NCBI RefSeq assembly: GCF_000814005.1
Contig: NZ_JWLK01000001.1
Span: forward strand, 1,178,001-1,242,000
From: Ruegeria sp. ANG-S4
GTDB taxonomy: Bacteria > Pseudomonadota > Alphaproteobacteria > Rhodobacterales > Rhodobacteraceae
Length of the DNA stretch: 64,000 bases
Direction: 5' to 3'
In this document: positions 1 through 7,886 of the stretch, piece by piece
How the letters are laid out: each line of letters begins with the position of its first letter
Numbering within the stretch: position 1 is the first letter of the stretch
Position numbers and translations under genes: made by a program
The notes under the pieces: generated by a model
Databases searched by the model: none
Told to the model about the DNA's origin: nothing
The model's input: the letters and a program-made list of their open reading frames with translations, nothing else

Positions 1-289
1 TCGTGTCCACGCGTTGACCAGCCACATGAATTTGGCCTGACGTCGGTTCAATCAAACGGTTCACATGGCGCACAAGGGTAGATTTGCCGGATCCCGACAA
101 ACCCATGATGCAAAAAATCTCGCCTTTCTTGACGCTGAAGCTCGCGTCCCGAACGCCAAGAACACAGCCAAATCTGTCGCGCACTTCGTCTTTCGACAAA
201 CCCTCTGCGAGGACCGCTTTCATGGCTTCGTCCGAGCGGTTTCCGTATATTTTCCAGAGGTCACGACACTCGATCTGCGCATCACTCAT
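1..289 (-). CDS. proV: Glycine betaine/proline ABC transporter ATP-binding protein, 5' part only
   Basis: This is the first 96 codons of an ATPase that energises quaternary-amine uptake at the inner membrane; the rest lies beyond base 1. The reading starts at ATG 289, with a GAAGGA-type ribosome site about 7 bases upstream. The N-terminus has the ProV-type extension before the ABC core (an EAMKAVL...GLSKDEV helix pair), followed by the Walker A motif GLSGSGKST at about residues 65-73 and a following RHVNRLIEPTSG stretch. It lies downstream of proX on the same strand, separated by a hairpin with a T-run, so its expression is probably lower than that of proX. The C-terminal CBS domains expected of ProV cannot be checked here. 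Confidence 0.9.
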   Translation of the reverse strand, partial: MSDAQIECRDLWKIYGNRSDEAMKAVLAEGLSKDEVRDRFGCVLGVRDASFSVKKGEIFCIMGLSGSGKSTLVRHVNRLIEPTSGQIHVAGQRVDT

Positions 290-304
290 TGTATCGTTCC
301 TTCA

Positions 305-334
305 AAAAACCGGGGCGGCCCGATGCGCCGCCCC
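305..334 (-). terminator. Hairpin plus T-run between proX and proV (attenuator-like)
   Basis: Bases 312-319 and 327-334 form a perfect 8-bp GC stem (GGGGCGGC/GCCGCCCC) with a 7-base loop. Read on the minus strand it is followed by GGTTTTTTG, the layout of an intrinsic terminator. It lies after the proX stop and before the proV ribosome site, so it would let only part of the transcripts continue into proV. Confidence 0.7.
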
Positions 335-351
335 TCAGTCAGTGGGGAGGA

Positions 352-1311
352 TCAGTTCGCAGCTGCGGCCGCTTCGGCCACCCAGGCGTCGAATTGCTCT
401 TGGTTTTCTGAAATCCAGTCGGCCGCGTGGCGCTGGAAGTCTTCGAGCGTGTTTTCCCCATCGCGCAGTTTCACCTGCGCCGCGTTGACTGCGCTGATCG
501 GGATATCGACGAGTTCAAAGAACTTTGCAGCGGCAGGGTTTTCTTCGAGAAAGTCGTTGTTCGCAACGATGTAAACGTCGTTGACGGCAAAACCCGCATC
601 CATCGCGCCGTCGCTTTGAACACCGATCTGCACCACGTCTTCACCGGGGACCAGAACATCGCTGATCCAGTTTGGCGTCCAAGTGTAATAGAGGATGGCC
701 CCGCCTTCGTTGTATCGTGTGATGGTGTCCGCCATGATCGCGAAATAGCTGCCCTGATCATGTTGCACGGTGTCACGCAGGCTCAAGTTGTCCAGATGAT
801 CCTCAATTGCGATTTCGCATCCCCAACCGGGGTTGCAGCCGGACAGGTTGGCACGTCCATCCCCATCCGCATCGAACAGGGCAGCAATGGCAGGATCAGA
901 AAACTGTTGTACACTGGTTATGCCATTCGCTTCGGCGGTCTTCTTGTCGATAAAGAACCCCTGACCCGCACCGGTTATGCCAGCTTTCACGCGTGTCATG
1001 GTGCTTTCACCACCGGATTTGTCAAAAAAATCGTTATGAAGGGGCTTCCAGTGATTGAACGTGTAATCAGCATCACCGGATGCGACAGCCAGATGAACGG
1101 CGGGGAAATCAGCCTCCAAAGTTTCTTCCACGTTGTACCCCAGGGCCTCTAGGCCCTGCTGCACGACCATATGTTGGAACCATGCGTTGGCGGGTGACCC
1201 CTTGATGGGCGACACGTCGACCCCTGCGCCGGGCTGATCCGCGGCAAACGCCGGAAGTCCAAGCACGGTTACAACCGCCACAGTGCGAGCAAGATTGGAA
1301 ACGTCTGTCAT
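352..1311 (-). CDS. proX: Glycine betaine/proline ABC transporter periplasmic binding protein
   Basis: Periplasmic receptor that delivers glycine betaine or a related quaternary amine to the ProVW transporter. The 319-residue protein has a Sec-type signal ending in AFA, then a classical ProX body: GDADYTFNHWKPLH, a DADGDGRANLSGCNPGWGCE-type segment with the disulfide cysteines, and YYTWTPNW. The tryptophans in NHWKPL and TWTPNW match those forming the aromatic box for the trimethylammonium group in ProX. The gene is first in its operon (proX then proV), reversed relative to the Escherichia coli order. It diverges from a LysR gene that may control it. The gene is complete; the exact substrate (glycine betaine, proline betaine or another osmolyte) cannot be told from sequence. 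Confidence 0.93.
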   Translation of the reverse strand: MTDVSNLARTVAVVTVLGLPAFAADQPGAGVDVSPIKGSPANAWFQHMVVQQGLEALGYNVEETLEADFPAVHLAVASGDADYTFNHWKPLHNDFFDKSGGESTMTRVKAGITGAGQGFFIDKKTAEANGITSVQQFSDPAIAALFDADGDGRANLSGCNPGWGCEIAIEDHLDNLSLRDTVQHDQGSYFAIMADTITRYNEGGAILYYTWTPNWISDVLVPGEDVVQIGVQSDGAMDAGFAVNDVYIVANNDFLEENPAAAKFFELVDIPISAVNAAQVKLRDGENTLEDFQRHAADWISENQEQFDAWVAEAAAAAN

Positions 1312-1417
1312 GTTTTCCTCCCTGAAGTATTTGAAGACCCGTCAGGCCAGTTTCTTCTCTGGGGCGATTTTTTGTCATCCGAATGCAGTTGTGAAGTTCC
1401 AAAATACCATCCAGTTT

Positions 1418-1441
1418 GTTAACCACTGCGTTATGGTAAAC
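1418..1441. promoter_or_regulatory. Imperfect inverted repeat overlapping the LysR gene start
   Basis: GTTAACCA (1418-1425) and TGGTAAAC (1434-1441) match in 7 of 8 positions when inverted, with 8 bases between. The repeat overlaps the start codon at 1433, so a bound protein could repress the LysR gene and affect the divergent proX promoter. The role is inferred from position and symmetry only. Confidence 0.3.
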
Positions 1442-2326
1442 TTGCGCAAAACTCTTACAAAGCTGCCACATTTGATCACCTTCGAAGCGGCATGCAGAAA
1501 TTCAAACTTTACACGGGCGGCAGAAGAGTTGGGCGTCACGCGCGTGTCAGTCAGCCGTCAGATTGCCGAACTGGAACAAGAGCTTGGAGCGACGCTGTTC
1601 GTCAGGGATCACCGAAAGACCTCTTTGACATCTGCCGGCAGGCTGCTGGAGGCAGAAGTGGCACCGGCCCTGCATCAAATTGCAAACGCTATTCAAAACG
1701 TCTCAAAGACATCGGGTGATGTTCCGCTGACGGTAACGACGACGACGGCGTTTGCGACGTACTGGCTGATGCCGCGTATGGTCGATTTCAGCAATCAATT
1801 CCCCGAAGTCGAACTGAACCTCGTTGTCACGGACCGCAAACTGGATCTTGCGGCCGAGAACATCGATGTGGCGATCCGCTATGCCAAGGACAAACCTCTT
1901 GGAGACAATGTGACACCCTTGTTGCGAGAACGGATATTCCCGGTGCTCAGCCCGAAGTATTCGCCCAATACCTCTCTGTCGGAACCCGCTGATCTGACGA
2001 GAGAAAACTTGCTTCATCTCTCCGGTATCTATCGGCCCGAGGCGCGGTGGCCGCATTGGTTCAGTGCCAATGGTCTGGTGTTGCCAGCCGAGTCCACCAA
2101 AGTTGCCTTGAATACTTACATCAACATGCTTCAGGCCGCGATCGCAGGGCAAGGGATCGCTTTGGCTGGGAACCCATTGGTGGACCCGTATCTTGCGGAC
2201 GGAACTCTGATGAAGCTGGATGGTTTTTTGGAGATCGAGCGTGACTACTTTTATTTGATCAACGCAACGACAGACAGGGATGACGCCGAAAAGTTCTGCA
2301 GTTGGGTAATTGAACAGGCGGCTTAG
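1433..2326 (+). CDS. LysR-family transcriptional regulator, GcvA-like, divergent from proX
   Basis: A 297-residue LysR-type regulator. The N-terminal winged helix-turn-helix begins LPHLITFEAACRNSNF, followed by the TRAAEELGVTRVSVSRQI recognition region and the ELEQELGATLFVRDHR linker start. The C-terminal two-lobed sensor domain follows (ATYWLMPRMVDFSNQFPEVEL onward), of the GcvA/AmpR-like subgroup. The frame stays open upstream to 1283, but ATG 1433 places the HTH at the usual distance from the start and is preferred. The ligand is unknown. Divergence from proX-proV across about 120 bases makes that operon the likeliest target, since LysR regulators usually control the neighbouring divergent genes. 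Confidence 0.88.
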   Translation: MVNLRKTLTKLPHLITFEAACRNSNFTRAAEELGVTRVSVSRQIAELEQELGATLFVRDHRKTSLTSAGRLLEAEVAPALHQIANAIQNVSKTSGDVPLTVTTTTAFATYWLMPRMVDFSNQFPEVELNLVVTDRKLDLAAENIDVAIRYAKDKPLGDNVTPLLRERIFPVLSPKYSPNTSLSEPADLTRENLLHLSGIYRPEARWPHWFSANGLVLPAESTKVALNTYINMLQAAIAGQGIALAGNPLVDPYLADGTLMKLDGFLEIERDYFYLINATTDRDDAEKFCSWVIEQAA

Positions 2327-2462
2327 AAACGCGGGGTTCGGCGAGCGCCAAGCTCTTACAGGTTCATTGCGAGCGTCATATTTTCTTGGCTTGGGGCTTC
2401 ACGGCAAAATACCGAGACCGTCTTACAGGAATGGGTCGGAAACTCTCCGTGGCCAAATTTTC

Positions 2463-2498
2463 TTGACAATGACACCGGTGTCATGACATCGGTGTCAT
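2463..2498 (+). promoter_or_regulatory. Tandem LacI-type operators with a -35-like TTGACA
   Basis: ATGACACCGGTGTCAT at 2469-2484 is a perfect 16-base palindrome with the central CG typical of LacI-family operators. A second copy, ATGACATCGGTGTCAT at 2483-2498, differs by one base and shares two bases with the first, so the centres are 14 bp apart. A consensus TTGACA lies directly upstream (2463-2468); no good -10 is seen at the usual distance. The block is 40 bp before the LacI-family gene, so that protein is the likely binder and would autoregulate the whole operon. Confidence 0.75.
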
Positions 2499-2538
2499 AT
2501 TCAGCAAGAATCGGCAATCGGGCGAGGGAGGAAGTCGG

Positions 2539-3630
2539 TTGGCCACGATTTACGACGTTGCAAAGCGCGCTGGCGTGTCACCCAAAACGGTGAGCCGTGT
2601 CCTGAACCGCGACGCGCCTGTTTCTGAGCACACCAAAAAAGCCGTAACCGAGGCGATGGATTCGCTGGGTTATGTTCCGTCTCATGCCGCTCGGTCGATC
2701 AAATCCAACAAGTCCGGCCTGATTGGGCTGATCACGGGCGCGATCAGCAATGCCGACGAGGTGGCCTCGCCGGCAGGTTTGCCCGAGCTTTTCATCGTCC
2801 AAGGTGCGCAGGCAATCATAGAGCGTTCACAAAAAACCCTTTTGATCTCGGATACGGGGGGGCGGCTGGACCGCGTCCCGGACCTGATACGGACGTTTCA
2901 GGAGCATCGGGTAGAAGGCATTTTGTACATTGCGGACCACCATAAGCCGCTAGAATTGGCTTTGCCCGGTAAGGGCATCCCGAAGGTGCTTGTGAACTGC
3001 TTTGACGATATCGGCACTCCTTCTGTTATTCCGGACGACGAAGGCGGCCAATATCAGTTGACCAAGGCCGTGATCGGTGAAGGGCACAAGCGGATCGCCT
3101 ATTTGACGCTGGCCCCCGAACTAGAGGCAACAAGGCTTCGCATGCGCGGATATCGTCGCGCGCTGGAAGAAAGTGGTCTGGTCGTGGACCCCGGCCTTGT
3201 ACAGGCAACCGACCTGTATGGTGGACCGGGAGAGCATCAGCTCATTTGGGACGCGCTTGAAAAGTTCTTTGCAAATGATGTCCCGCCAACGGCTGTCTGC
3301 TGCGGCAACGACCGTTTGGCGATGGCGGTCTACGGCATCTTGCGGCGCAAAGGACTTGCCGTTCCCGAGGATGTATCGGTTGTCGGCTACGACGACCATC
3401 GATTGATCTCGGAAACGCTGTATCCGGCGCTTACCACGGCCGAACTTCCTTACAGCGCGATGGGTGCGCGCGCGGCACAAATATTGCTGGACTTGTTGTC
3501 TGAGGATGCGGGTGCTCAAGACACGCCGGTCAAGATCAGCGGCGAGATCAAGCTTCGGGCGTCGCTGGTCGCCCCACGCTTGGCTCACGCAAAGAACATT
3601 ATCAGTCTTAAAGGGAGGACCGAAACATGA
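2539..3630 (+). CDS. LacI-family transcriptional regulator of the oligosaccharide operon
   Basis: A 363-residue LacI/GalR regulator. The HTH and hinge helix are at residues 1-60 (ATIYDVAKRAGVSPKTVSR, then a SHAARSIKSN hinge). The periplasmic-binding-protein-like sensor follows, with VSVVGYDDHRLI near the end as in the family. The start is TTG, supported by GAGGGAGGAAG just upstream; the alanine-threonine-isoleucine start matches the family. It is the first gene of the operon it probably controls, and its stop overlaps the next start (ATGA), so it is cotranscribed with the transporter. Tandem palindromes 40 bp upstream are its likely operators. The inducer is presumably the imported sugar or its hydrolysis product. 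Confidence 0.92.
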   Translation: MATIYDVAKRAGVSPKTVSRVLNRDAPVSEHTKKAVTEAMDSLGYVPSHAARSIKSNKSGLIGLITGAISNADEVASPAGLPELFIVQGAQAIIERSQKTLLISDTGGRLDRVPDLIRTFQEHRVEGILYIADHHKPLELALPGKGIPKVLVNCFDDIGTPSVIPDDEGGQYQLTKAVIGEGHKRIAYLTLAPELEATRLRMRGYRRALEESGLVVDPGLVQATDLYGGPGEHQLIWDALEKFFANDVPPTAVCCGNDRLAMAVYGILRRKGLAVPEDVSVVGYDDHRLISETLYPALTTAELPYSAMGARAAQILLDLLSEDAGAQDTPVKISGEIKLRASLVAPRLAHAKNIISLKGRTET

Positions 3631-4886
3631 AGGTAGGAGTGACCATTGCGGCGCTTTTTGCAACCGGGCTCGCCGGGTCTGTGTCAGCGCAGACCGAACT
3701 TAGCCTTTGGTACCACGGAGCAGGCAGCGCGAACGCCGAAGAGGCGTTGGTCAATCAGTTGGTCGAAGAATTCAACGCCAACCAGTCAGACTGGAAGGTT
3801 GTGATCGAGACGTTCCCGCAACTCGCCTATAACGATGCTGTTGGCGCTGCCGCGCTGGCTGGGGAACTGCCTGACATCCTGGATGTTGACGGTCCGGTCA
3901 TGCCCAATTGGGCCTGGGCAAACTATATGCAGCCGCTTGGCATCGACGAAGCAAAGCTGGAAGGCTATCTTCCCGGACCGATCGGACGGTGGAACGGCGA
4001 GGTCTATTCCGTCGGGCTTTGGGACGCGGCCGTCGCGCTGTCGACGCGCCGTTCGACCTTGGAAAAGTACGGCATTCGTGTTCCCACCCTTGATGCACCC
4101 TGGAGCCTTGATGAATTCAACGGCGCACTTGAAGCCATAGCTGCCTCGGGTGATTTCGAATACCCGCTTGACCTCGGTATGGCTTGGAAAGGCGAGTGGT
4201 ATCCCTATGCGTTCTCACCATTCTTGCAGAGTTTTGGCGGCGATATCGTCGATCGTTCGACCTATCAAAGTGCCGAAGGTGCCCTCAATGGCGACGAGGC
4301 GATTGCGTTTGGTGAATGGTGGCAGGGTCTTTTCGAGAATGGCCATGTTCCGGGCACAAGTCAGGATGCCGCGGACCGAGAAACTGGCCTCTTGGATGGG
4401 AAATACGCCATGTCATGGAACGGCAACTGGGCTGCATTGCCGGTTGTCGAGGCTTTCGGTGACGACGCGTTGTTTCTGCCTGCGCCCGATTTTGGAAACG
4501 GATCAAAAATCGGCGCTGCCTCATGGCAGTTCGGGATTTCTGCGACGTCCGAACATCCTGAGGGCGCGCGCGCCTTTATCGAGTTTGCACTTCAGGACCG
4601 TTGGTTCGCCGCCTTTTCGGATGGCACCGGCTTGATCCCTTCAACGGCAAGCGCTGCGGCGGATACGGTAAACTACGCGCCGGGCGGCCCGCTCGAGGTG
4701 TTTTATGGGCTGTCCGAAGCCCAGGCGCTCGTGCGTCCTGTGACGCCGGGATACATTGTTCAGGCCAAAGTCTTCGAAAAAGCGTTGTCGGATATTGCCA
4801 ACGGCGCTGATGTTGCCGACACGTTGGACGCGGCGGTGGACGAAATAAACGAGGATATCGACAGCAACGGCGGCTACGGCCACTAA
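3627..4886 (+). CDS. Sugar ABC transporter periplasmic substrate-binding protein (family 1)
   Basis: A 419-residue MalE-like solute receptor. The Sec signal peptide ends near residue 22 (SVSAQ), and the mature protein starts TELSLWYHG. The two-lobed family-1 body includes ELPDILDVDGP early and a GKYAMSWNGNW segment followed by a TSEHPEGARAFIEF-type helix late, both characteristic of oligosaccharide-binding members. It overlaps the LacI stop by four bases and is followed by a 9-bp GC hairpin before the first permease gene. It would deliver an oligosaccharide to the permease pair at 4952-6903 and the ATPase at 7887. Substrate identity is not readable from the sequence; the glycosidase in the operon suggests a fructoside or similar glycoside. 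Confidence 0.9.
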   Translation: MKVGVTIAALFATGLAGSVSAQTELSLWYHGAGSANAEEALVNQLVEEFNANQSDWKVVIETFPQLAYNDAVGAAALAGELPDILDVDGPVMPNWAWANYMQPLGIDEAKLEGYLPGPIGRWNGEVYSVGLWDAAVALSTRRSTLEKYGIRVPTLDAPWSLDEFNGALEAIAASGDFEYPLDLGMAWKGEWYPYAFSPFLQSFGGDIVDRSTYQSAEGALNGDEAIAFGEWWQGLFENGHVPGTSQDAADRETGLLDGKYAMSWNGNWAALPVVEAFGDDALFLPAPDFGNGSKIGAASWQFGISATSEHPEGARAFIEFALQDRWFAAFSDGTGLIPSTASAAADTVNYAPGGPLEVFYGLSEAQALVRPVTPGYIVQAKVFEKALSDIANGADVADTLDAAVDEINEDIDSNGGYGH

Positions 4887-4901
4887 ACGAACCTTCCAGT
4901 T

Positions 4902-4922
4902 CGCCCGGCCCATGGCCGGGCG
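4902..4922 (+). other. GC hairpin between binding-protein and permease genes
   Basis: CGCCCGGCC (4902-4910) and GGCCGGGCG (4914-4922) form a perfect 9-bp stem with a three-base loop. It starts 16 bases after the binding-protein stop and has no T-run, so it looks more like an mRNA-stabilising or processing element than a full terminator. It would favour binding protein over permease. Confidence 0.6.
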
Positions 4923-4951
4923 GCAAACACCCTTTCCAAGGAACTCGTCCA

Positions 4952-6022
4952 ATGGCTTCGAAACTAACGCGGTCCAATCGCGCTGGCTGGCTGATGGCCT
5001 TTCCCGGCATAGGGCTGATCGCCGCCTTCATCATTCTGCCCTTCTTTCTGGCATTTGCATTTTCCTTGACGAACCAGCGTTTGGCATCGCCCAATCCGAC
5101 CGAATACGTGGGTTTCAAGAACTACCGCGATCTTTTGGGGCTGGCGGTTTTCACGCTCGAGCCCGAGCGGGATGATGCCGGCAACGCGGTGGTCGAAGAT
5201 GGCGAAATCCAATATCCCCGCCTGCGGACATTCACCCGTCGCAATCCCGACTATCCGCATCTGGAAGGCAAACGGGAATGGTTCAGTTGGCAGTCGGGTG
5301 AGAACCGAACGGTCGTTCTGGCCTCGGACGTTGTTTTCATGAAAGCGTTGGTCAACACATTCACGTTCGTGCTGGTCGTTGCCCCGGTTCAGGCCGGAAT
5401 TGCCCTTGGTCTGGCGTTGCTGATCAACCAAAAACTCAGAGGGATCAGCTTTTTCCGGGCGGTCTATTTCATGCCGGTCGTTGTGTCGATCGTCATCGTC
5501 TCGCTGCTTTGGAAATTCATCTACTCGCCCGGCGATGGTCTTTTGAATAACGTTCTTTCGGGTCTGACTTTTGGCGCGTTCGAACCCCGAGACTGGCTTG
5601 GAGACACGTCAACAGCCCTTGGGTCGATAATCGCCATGTCAATTTGGCAGGGCGTGGGCTTTCATATGGTGATCTGGCTGGCTGGCCTGCAGACGATCTC
5701 TCCCACGCTATACGAAGCTGCCGAGATCGAAGGCTCGTCCAAGCTGCAGACATTCCGGTACGTCACGTGGCCAGGGTTGAGAAACACGGCGATCCTGATC
5801 CTGATCGTGATCACCATGCAAGCCTTCGCCCTGTTTGCGCAGATCGACATCATGACGCAAGGCGGCCCGCTCGACAGCACGCAAGTGTTGGTTTTTCAGG
5901 CTGTTGAACGCGGCTATGGCAAACAGGATATCTCAGGCGGTTCAACGATTTCCGTGATCCTGTTCGTGATCGTCCTGTGCATCTCACTCATTCAACGCTG
6001 GCTCACGCGAGAGAGGAACTGA
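4952..6022 (+). CDS. Sugar ABC transporter permease (MalF-type)
   Basis: Inner-membrane subunit of the importer, 356 residues. After a first membrane helix (about residues 11-35) there is an extended periplasmic segment of roughly 90 residues rich in charged and aromatic residues (through about residue 125), as in MalF-like proteins. Four to five further membrane helices follow. The coupling EAA-like loop reads LYEAAEIEGSSKLQTFRYVTWP. The gene follows the hairpin after the binding-protein gene and its stop is shared with the next start (TGATG), so the two permeases are translationally coupled and presumably form a heterodimer. Confidence 0.9.
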   Translation: MASKLTRSNRAGWLMAFPGIGLIAAFIILPFFLAFAFSLTNQRLASPNPTEYVGFKNYRDLLGLAVFTLEPERDDAGNAVVEDGEIQYPRLRTFTRRNPDYPHLEGKREWFSWQSGENRTVVLASDVVFMKALVNTFTFVLVVAPVQAGIALGLALLINQKLRGISFFRAVYFMPVVVSIVIVSLLWKFIYSPGDGLLNNVLSGLTFGAFEPRDWLGDTSTALGSIIAMSIWQGVGFHMVIWLAGLQTISPTLYEAAEIEGSSKLQTFRYVTWPGLRNTAILILIVITMQAFALFAQIDIMTQGGPLDSTQVLVFQAVERGYGKQDISGGSTISVILFVIVLCISLIQRWLTRERN

Positions 6023-6903
6023 TGGCACTTGTAACCCCAGATAACAGCGGGCTTCGTCTGTTCACGCGCTATGCCGTGCTTGTCCTCGTCGCGGTGATTT
6101 TCATCTTTCCGTTGCTGTTTATGGCAATGTCGTCGTTGAAACCCGATCAACAGCTTCTGGCGGACACAAACAGTCTGCGGGCCTTCCTGCCGGTCGGCGA
6201 CCTGTCTTTCAACAACTACACGGATGCTTTTGCCCGGGCACCAATCGGTGTCTTTGTCTTCAATTCGGTTGTGATTACCGGTGTTACGGTTGTTCTGACG
6301 CTCTTTGTCTGTTCGCTGGCCGCGTTTTCCTTCGTCTTTCTGGATTGGAAAGGTCGCGACGTTGTTTTTTCCATCCTGCTGGCGACCCTCATTGTTCCGT
6401 ACGAGACGATTTTCATTCCGCTGCTGTTGATGGCGTCCCAGCTTCCTTGGATTGGGGCAGAGGGGCTTGAGATCGGATGGTTGAACACTTACCGGGTTCA
6501 GATCATTCCCTTCATCGCGGATGGTCTTTCGATCTTTCTTTTTGTCCAGTATTTCAAAGACCTTCCACGCGAACTGATCGAAGCCAGCCGGGTCGAGGGC
6601 GCAAGCTGGTGGACGATCTATCGCAAAGTGGTCATGCCACTTTCGGGACCGGTTATCGCAACAGCGGCGATCCTGAAATTCCTGTTCATGTACAATCAAT
6701 ACCTGTGGCCGCTGATGGTCGTGCAGGCCGAGGAAATCCGCCCGGTGATGATCGGGCTTGGCTACTTCACCGATCAGCTTAACGTCCCATGGGGAGAGGT
6801 AATGGCCTATCTGACAATTATCACCGTGCCGGTCCTTGCCTTCTACCTGTCGCTGCAACGTGTTTTCATCGCATCTGTGGCCTCGACGGGGGTCAAAGGC
6901 TGA
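6022..6903 (+). CDS. Sugar ABC transporter permease (MalG-type)
   Basis: Second permease of the importer, 293 residues, six predicted membrane helices starting with VLVLVAVIFIFPLLF. The EAA-like loop is LIEASRVEGASWWTIYRKVVMP, which contacts the ATPase. ATG 6022 overlaps the preceding stop by one base (TGATG); an in-frame upstream extension to 5977 exists but would lie inside the first permease and is rejected. Its own stop again overlaps the glycosidase start by one base, so transport and hydrolysis genes are translated as one coupled unit. Confidence 0.9.
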   Translation: MALVTPDNSGLRLFTRYAVLVLVAVIFIFPLLFMAMSSLKPDQQLLADTNSLRAFLPVGDLSFNNYTDAFARAPIGVFVFNSVVITGVTVVLTLFVCSLAAFSFVFLDWKGRDVVFSILLATLIVPYETIFIPLLLMASQLPWIGAEGLEIGWLNTYRVQIIPFIADGLSIFLFVQYFKDLPRELIEASRVEGASWWTIYRKVVMPLSGPVIATAAILKFLFMYNQYLWPLMVVQAEEIRPVMIGLGYFTDQLNVPWGEVMAYLTIITVPVLAFYLSLQRVFIASVASTGVKG

Positions 6904-7871
6904 TGGTTCTGGCGCTTGACGATAAATGGGTTTGGGACAGCTGGTATGTCCACGATGGCGACCTGTGGCATTGCTACTTCCTGCAAGCAGACAAGGCGAT
7001 TGGCGATCCGGAGCAGCGCCATTGGAACGTCAGCTACGGCCATGCCACTAGCCGCGATCTTGTGGACTGGGACCATCTGGGGACGTGCTTTGGCCCTAGC
7101 ACCAGCCTGGCTTGGGATGATTTCACGACCTGGACCGGCTCGGTCGTTCGGGGTGACGACGACAAGTGGCACCTGTTCTACACAGGAACCAGCAAAGACG
7201 GGGGCGGAAAACACCAAAAACTCGGACACGCGATTTCTGACGATCTGCACAACTGGGAGCGCGTTGGAAACGGCCTGATCCTTGACCGAGACGCGCGGTA
7301 TGAAGAGTTTCAGCAGGGGCGATGGCACGACCGTGCATTCCGTGATCCATGGGTTATTCGCGATCCAGACGGGGGGTGGCTTATGTACTTCACGGCGCGG
7401 GACGCTAGGGCAGAGCCGAAAATGGAAGCGGGATCAATCGGCTTTGCGACCTCGGATGATATGTACACCTGGACGCTTCAAGACCCCGTCTACACTGGTG
7501 GTTTTGGCGAGCTGGAGGTGCCGCAGGTCTTTGAATGGGGCGGGCAATGGTACTGCCTCTTTTGTACGGCGGCTCGATTCTGGTCGGGCAACGCTGTGTC
7601 GACCATCGGAGAGCCCGCGAAGACCGGTACGCATTACCTGATTGGCGAAAGCCCACGTGGCCCCTGGCGGATCGCGCCCGGTCCAATCTTGGATTGCGAT
7701 CACCCCGGACAGCGATACGCCGCGCGCATTGTCGACACCGGTACGGAAAAACGACTTTTGGGGTTTCTGATGACCGACCCGGTGGATGGAGGTTTTCCCG
7801 GTCTGATCGCCGATCCCGAAACTGTCGTACGCAAACCCGACGGGCGTCTTGCGCTCGCAATCCGGGACTGA
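6903..7871 (+). CDS. Cytoplasmic glycoside hydrolase of the GH32/GH68/GH43 five-bladed propeller group
   Basis: A 322-residue enzyme with no signal peptide, so it should act in the cytoplasm on the imported glycoside. The catalytic layout of beta-fructosidase-like propellers is visible. A nucleophile candidate Asp12 lies in VWDSW, a form known from GH68. WTGS is at about 77-80, the RDP transition-state motif at 147-149 (FRDPW), and a general acid candidate Glu205 in ELEVP. GH32 proteins are usually longer and carry a C-terminal beta-sandwich, which is absent here; the length fits a bare propeller. ATG 6903 overlaps the permease stop. A beta-fructosidase or related retaining glycosidase is the best reading; GH43-like arabinosidase or xylosidase activity is less likely but possible. 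Confidence 0.75.
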   Translation: MVLALDDKWVWDSWYVHDGDLWHCYFLQADKAIGDPEQRHWNVSYGHATSRDLVDWDHLGTCFGPSTSLAWDDFTTWTGSVVRGDDDKWHLFYTGTSKDGGGKHQKLGHAISDDLHNWERVGNGLILDRDARYEEFQQGRWHDRAFRDPWVIRDPDGGWLMYFTARDARAEPKMEAGSIGFATSDDMYTWTLQDPVYTGGFGELEVPQVFEWGGQWYCLFCTAARFWSGNAVSTIGEPAKTGTHYLIGESPRGPWRIAPGPILDCDHPGQRYAARIVDTGTEKRLLGFLMTDPVDGGFPGLIADPETVVRKPDGRLALAIRD

Positions 7872-7886
7872 GAGGAGGAACCAGGG

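Noticed and set aside
1283-1432. N-terminal extension of the LysR regulator in the open frame from 1283
   Set aside because: It would overlap the proX start region and add 50 residues not seen in LysR proteins; ATG 1433 starts the HTH at the usual distance.
5992-6858. 288-codon minus-strand open frame opposite the second sugar permease
   Set aside because: It is antisense to a clear membrane permease, has an unnatural His/Asp/Arg-rich composition and no family features.
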